From Sodiomyces alkalinus F11 (lineage: Eukaryota; Ascomycota; Sordariomycetes; Glomerellales; Plectosphaerellaceae): a stretch of DNA of 64,000 nucleotides. The notes beneath the pieces were generated by a model. The model was not told the DNA's origin, searched no databases, and saw only the letters and a program-made list of their open reading frames with translations. This document shows, piece by piece, positions 59,448 through 64,000 of the stretch. Both the position numbers and the translations under genes were made by a program. The first letter of the stretch is position 1, and the number at the start of each line of letters is the position of its first letter. Where the stretch lies: positions 330,340 to 394,339 of the forward strand of contig NW_021167091.1 of the NCBI RefSeq assembly GCF_003711515.1. Direction: 5' to 3'.

Positions 59448-59651
59448 TATAACGGCTTATTAAAAGTTATTCACGTATTAAGGCCGAAAATATAGATTAT
59501 TCGAATTAAGGAAGGAAAGGAGGAAAGGAAAAGTCTACGCGGTATATAGGCGGCTAAGTACATATAGAATCGCACGGGCATTACTAGGAGGTCCGTGCTT
59601 CTTAGTCCCGGCCACTGCCGGAGACTATTCCGCGGGCCACTACCCGTAACA
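59448..59651 (-). repeat. Gypsy B 5' LTR (204 bp), copy 2
   Basis: It runs from TATAACGGCTTATT to TACCCGTAACA on the plus strand, matching 52581-52783 and 25967-26170. Confidence 0.92.
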
Positions 59652-60770
59652 CTAAAAAGGTAAAGACCCGTCTTACTATATATATTTATGCCCTCTTAAG
59701 GCTTAGTATAGTGGCGTAGGCGTATAGCTTCGTAGATATAAGAAGAGTATACCTTATAGTAATTTAACTAATAATCGTCTATTACGCCTTAACCGTCTAT
59801 AAGATACGGGCCGGCCCCCGGTATAGCCCCGTAATAGCACTTATAATAGTATAGAACCGGTGCCTCCGATTAGTAGCCGGACCCTATAAAGCGACGCCAG
59901 TTAGGGTCCTCGAAAAGAAGACCTTTATCCCCCCCCTTAACCTATACCTTTTAAGTCTAAGTGCCTAGAAGGTCCGCTAGATATAAGAGGAGGGGACCGA
60001 AGATAAGATATTACCCGGAGTATAAACTGTAACGAGAGCCTTAGCGGCGCCGAATCGATATTATAGGACCCACGCTACCCTTATATAGATAGCCCAAATT
60101 AACGCCTAATAACCTAGACTGGAACCGCGGTCCCGAGGAAAGCTATTATAAGTGAATAGGGTCGAACCTAGGTACAGGTATAGAGGCCCTATACCTACGC
60201 TATAACGGCACCGAGTCGCCCCCTAATATAACGCTCCCTCCAAAAATATAAAGGATTCCTAAAGCTATAGAGTACTATACTTACCTAAATTAGATTAGAA
60301 TAGCTAGGCCTATAAGCCTTCTTAGCTAAAGTAAGGGAGCCGGGATTCCTAATAACGCGGTACCCCTACGGTAACGGGGTAGTAGAAATAACGGAGCACG
60401 TAGTACTTTAGTACTAGGATATAACCAAGGAAGAGTATAAAGAGCTCTTCGGTGCTATAAGGAAACTACTTATAACTAAAGGGAATCTATATAACGCACT
60501 AGACTATACTATAGAAGCCGGGGCGATAGCTAAGTGGTTCCTATGATAGAAAAGGCTTAAAGACTTTCGCCTCGCCCTTAACGTTATAAAGGCCTATAAG
60601 AACGCGGCGGTACCGTAACAGGGAAAAGGTAATATAACGGTCCGGTTTAGTACTAAATAAGGCCCTACTAGCTAGGACCCCGGCGGTATTAAAGCGTTAT
60701 CGGGCTAAAGCCCCCCCCTCCTTACTCCTAGCTAGTTTCGTCTTTACCTCCCTCGGAGGCGCTTACTAAT
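59652..60770 (+). mobile_element. LINE A copy 4, 3' part of ORF2
   Basis: The sequence parallels 2447-3555 of copy 1: CTAAAAAGGTAAAGACCCG against CTAAAGAGGTAAAGAGCCG at the left edge, then GIRAGPRYSP-type coding and the CCCCGGCGGTATTAAAGCG stretch. It starts exactly at the gypsy B LTR and ends where the inverted repeat U begins. Confidence 0.85.
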
Positions 60771-61550
60771 TAGTATAACGCCACGGCGGCAGGCCTTTAA
60801 GGCCGTAAGTGGGAATATAATAAAGGATACCTATAATATACTCTATAGCGTTATTATTATTACTATCAGTCTTACTCCGCTATCCTAACTAATCTATAGG
60901 AGCCTTTCTAGGCTATACGGTCCTTCTCGGGTAGCTATAGGGGGGGAAACCCGGGTAAAACCCGGGGAAAACCCCTATACACTTCCTTAGGTGGAATAGT
61001 GCCGCTACGGGGCCGACGTGGCCCCGGTTCGTCTCTGCTATATATCTAGATCACACCTCCAGGCTAGTAGCTAACGGGAAGTATGGCAGGCTAGTAGTTA
61101 GGTAGGTTAGCCTAAGCTAATCGTTAGTGGCGGAGTAGGGGCTAAGGGGGTACCGCCACGCCTCCGCGGTATGGGGGCCACGGCCCTTTAGCCTCGGTCT
61201 CCCTATATCCCCGGGGATTATACCTTTTATTCCTTCCACTCGGTTAATAAAAAGAGTAGGGGAGGCAGGCGCCTCCTGCCTCCCTTAGGTGGGTTCCTAC
61301 TATATCCGGCGGCAGGTAGGGGGAATAAGGCCCTACCCTGTTATAGGAATTAGATAGTTAATATCCCCTAAGGCCTTCGTGCCTTAATCCTCCCTCTTCC
61401 TCTTATAACGCTAACGAGTTCTTATAGGTTTTCCCTGATCTATTCCCGCTAGTAGTCTCGTAGGTATATTATTACGGCCTATACTAACTAGTATACCCCT
61501 TTAGCTTTCTCGTTATATTCCTATTATATTTTAACTATAGGTGCCTCGTA
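60771..61550 (-). repeat. Dispersed repeat U, copy 2 (inverted)
   Basis: Inverted counterpart of 26171-26860, with the GGGAAACCCGGGTAAAACCC block near 60945-60980, TAGCTAACGGGAAGTATGGC near 61068 and CTTTCTCGTTATATT near 61505. The (AAT)n-like tail, complementary ATTATTATTATTACT, is at 60850-60870. It lies between two tail-to-tail LINE A copies. Confidence 0.75.
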
Positions 61551-61559
61551 GATAGCGTC

Positions 61560-64000
61560 GCGGTGGCGTAATAGCGTGGGGTTAACTAGGTAGTATAGTA
61601 GCGATTTATATATATAAATAAGTAATCCAAAGTAATAACGTAATATAAGTTCCCTTCGTGGCGTAGCGGTGCCTTAGTAGTAGCGTCCTAATAGTCGTAG
61701 ATATCGTCTCCTAATAATAATAATACTAATAGTAATAATCGCCGCTACGAATAGGGTATAATTCGTGTTATACCGTATATAGCCCTTAGTAGCGTCGGAG
61801 TAGTATCGTAGCGCTAATATAGGGTAATTATATTCGTTATAGTAATCGTCTAGGCACTTACCCCGATAATATAGAAGCCTACGCTAATACTATAGGAATA
61901 GGCGCGGCCTATTACTAGTATACTAATAGTCGCCGTCCGTATAAGGATATAAGTCGCCTAGGTGCCGCGGTAGTATCGTGTAGGCGTGAGGGTAAATATA
62001 GCTAATAGTCCGATAAGTCCCCCCTACTACTAAGAAGCAGCAATAACGTTTTATAGATATCTACTAGATATACGTGGCGGTAAAGGCCGCCGGTAACGCG
62101 GGTATCGCTATTATAGGTATTCCCCCTTAGTGCTATGGCGGTTCTACGCTAATAAGTTATAGGCTAAGGAGCGCTTAGGGATAGCGTCCCGGTCTTTTAG
62201 CTGGGCCCTAAACCGGGTATTACCTTCCGGTCACGGTCACGGCGCCACCGCGTCGGCAGAGGTATAGGAGTTATCTTATCAGATAAGGCGTTTAAAGGGT
62301 AAGATAGACCTTATCCTAGAATATCTTATAAATAGCTCCCCCCCGGTCCCGCTACGGCTCCCTAGCGGTATTAGCTAACTAGCCTAATAGGGTCTTAAGT
62401 ATATTAAGAGTAGTATTAATGCCTTTAAGGGAGGTAATAATAATAAGAGCTAATCGGTATTATAATAGTATCGCGTTAATACCGCTAAGGCCCCGGCTTA
62501 TAGAGCCCCTATCCTAATACTTGATTAGTCGTTATACCACCTTATCCCCGATACGGTCCCCCTTTAGTATCGCGGGTGTCTTTGTAGGCCTTTATAACTT
62601 CGAGGGCGAGGCGGAAGTCCTTAAGCCTCTTCCGTTATAGGAACCACCTTATAACTGCCCCGGCTTCCGTATCGTGGTCTAGTACGTCGTATAAATCCCC
62701 TCTAATCGTGAGTAGTCTCCCTATAGCACCGAAGAGCTCTTTACGCTCTTCCTTAGTCACGTCCTAGTAGTAGAGCATTACGTGCTCCGTTATTTCTGCC
62801 CTCCTATCACCGTAAGGGCACCGCGTAGTTAGGAATCCCGGTACCCTCGCTTTTACTAAAAAGGCTTATAGGCCTAGCTTTTCTAATCTGATTTAGGTAA
62901 TTACGGCACTCTATAGCTTAAGGAGTCCTCTATATTTCCGGAGGGAGCGGTATATCGGGGGGCGGCTCGGTACCGCTACGGCGTAGGTATAGGGCCTCTA
63001 TGCCTTTACCCAGGTTTAACCCTATTCCCATATATGGGCTTTCCTCGGGGCCGCGTTCCCGACCTAAGTCGTTAGGGCGTTAAGTTAGGCTATCCACGCG
63101 AGGGCCGTGTGGGTCCTATAATACCGATTCATACCGCTAAGGCTCTCGCTACGGCGTATACCCCGGCTAATATCTTATCCTCGGTTCCCTCCTCTTATAT
63201 CCGGCGGACCTTCCGGGCACTTAGGCTTAAGAGGTATAGGTTAAGGGGGGGGATAAAGGTCTCTTTTTCGAGGACCCTAACCGGCGTGGCTTTATAGGCT
63301 CCGGCTACTAGTCGAAGGCACCGGTTCTATACCGTTATGAGTGCCGCTATAGGGCTATACTAAGGGCTAGCCCCTATCTTATATACAGTTAAGGTATGAT
63401 AAGCAATTACTAGTCGTATTACTACGAGGTATAGTCTTTTTACGTCTACGAAGCTATACCCCTACGCTACCGCGCTAAGCCTTAAGAGGGCGTATATTTA
63501 GGTGGTTAAGCGGCTTTTTACCTCTTTAATATTTTATCGGAAGTTAAGCTTCCTATTAAGCTAAACGCCTAGGAACTTTATCGCCTCTATTACCGGTACC
63601 GAAGTGGTACTAAGGGGGAGCGGGGCAGGTAAGGGTTAGCGTGACTTCGTAAAGGGGATATAAACACACTTAGCTGGTTTAAACTATAGTCCGCTCGTTA
63701 TCTCCTATTCTAGGTATATCCTTTACACGGCGGCGAGGCGTTACCGCGTCTATACCTCCGTTCTACCGAAGACGATAATATTTATATTATCGGTAAAACC
63801 TACTACTATCGTTTTAGGGACCCTTTCTAGCTTTTCGTATAGAGTGGAGATATAAAGAATAAAGAGGATAGGGGAGATCGGGGAGCCTTACGGTATACCC
63901 CCGTAAAGGTACCGCGGGGGGGCTATTGCGCTATTAAGTAATAGTTAGGCTATACGGTCCCGGAGGAAGCTACCGATTAGGGTATTAAGCTACCGGGGGT
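61560..64000 (-). mobile_element. LINE A copy 5, inverted 3' part, runs off the right edge
   Basis: From the right edge leftwards it corresponds to 1970-4345 of copy 1: the CCCCCGGTAGCTTAATACCC box at the edge matches 1975-1995, and the RT box with degraded Asp pair follows near 63770-63800. The ORF2 C terminus runs to about 62570 and the 3' region to about 61570. The plus-strand open frame at 63109-63297 is a shadow. Confidence 0.82.
62570..64000 (-). pseudogene. LINE A copy 5 ORF2, RT to C terminus
   Basis: Minus-strand reading: GAPISPILFILYISTLYEKL-type box near 63840-63900, VGFTDNINIIVFGRTE near 63765-63800 (FADD to FTDN), then the connection and the C-terminal Cys-containing RCPYGDRRAEITEHVMLYY near 62770-62830. 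The catalytic Asp pair is broken, and stops are at Gln and Trp codons. Confidence 0.75.

Larger units (their letters stand above)
52581..59651 (-). mobile_element. Gypsy B copy 2: full-length chromodomain gypsy element
   Basis: Two 203-204 bp LTRs frame gag, protease, RT, RNase H, integrase and chromodomain, right to left, plus 1.8 kb between pol and the 3' LTR. Length is 7071 bp. The flanks are copia E on the left (TATAG) and LINE A on the right (CTAAA); they share no target duplication and belong to different elements. It is heavily RIP-mutated. Confidence 0.9.

Noticed and set aside
63109..63297. Plus-strand open frame of 62 codons
   Set aside because: Opposite LINE A copy 5 ORF2; the other LINE A copies do not keep it.
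1..64000. Possible biosynthetic cluster or defence system
   Set aside because: No enzyme, transporter or regulator family other than retroelement proteins could be recognised on either strand.

Overview
The window is a transposable-element graveyard from what looks like a filamentous ascomycete (Pezizomycotina). Nearly all recognisable sequence is retrotransposon: Tad-like LINEs with endonuclease, reverse transcriptase and RNase H, Ty3/gypsy elements with a chromodomain, and Ty1/copia elements. It is saturated with stop codons that are almost all TAG or TAA at former Gln or Trp positions. CpA and TpG are nearly absent over long stretches while TpA is in great excess and CpG is retained. That is the pattern left by repeat-induced point mutation (RIP), and it is the main basis for the organism call. 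No intact host gene, tRNA, rRNA, CRISPR array or operon was found. The longest open frames are short surviving pieces of decayed element proteins.

Layout, left half. 1-4345: LINE A copy 1 (ORF2 and 3' region). 4346-6045: 5'-truncated LINE B. 6046-7950: a LINE C internal-deletion derivative with an A-rich tail. 7951-13531: near full-length LINE B (ORF1, ORF2). 13532-14312: LINE A fragment joined directly to LINE C at about 14313. LINE C is split by a complete gypsy element (gypsy A, 14741-22232) with 455 and 499 bp LTRs and a 5 bp target duplication, and resumes at 22233-22871. 22872-26170: truncated gypsy B on the minus strand. 26171-26860: dispersed repeat 'U'. 26861-28270: gypsy C integrase remnant, minus strand. 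28271-38950: LINE D, with copia D (29209-34928, minus) inserted in its ORF1.

Layout, right half. 38951-40379: decayed sequence with a minus-strand Ala/Pro-rich frame. 40380-40450: assembly gap. 40451-40860: U-like repeat ending in (AAT)n. 40880-42480: unassigned, with a CA/TG-rich island near 41440. 42480-43800: a decayed plus-strand gene that I do not recognise as a transposon protein. 44326-47230: inverted LINE A (ORF1 and endonuclease). About 47270-52570: copia E on the minus strand, much less mutated and with its RT active-site Asp pair. 52581-59651: full-length gypsy B, minus strand, with two LTRs. 59652-60770: LINE A 3' part. 60780-61550: inverted U. 61560-64000: inverted LINE A running off the window.

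The elements show nested and chimeric insertion. Gypsy A interrupts LINE C and copia D interrupts LINE D; in the copia D case the host reading frame resumes across the insertion. The flanks of full-length gypsy B belong to different elements, which suggests recombination between copies. Zinc-knuckle Cys to Tyr, RT YLDD/YIDD to YLDN/YIDN and, in gypsy A, integrase Glu to Lys changes show that most copies are dead. I see no new functional system. The best candidates for a second look are antisense frames in both gypsy elements, the unidentified gene at 42480-43800, the U repeat, and the unusually fresh copia E.
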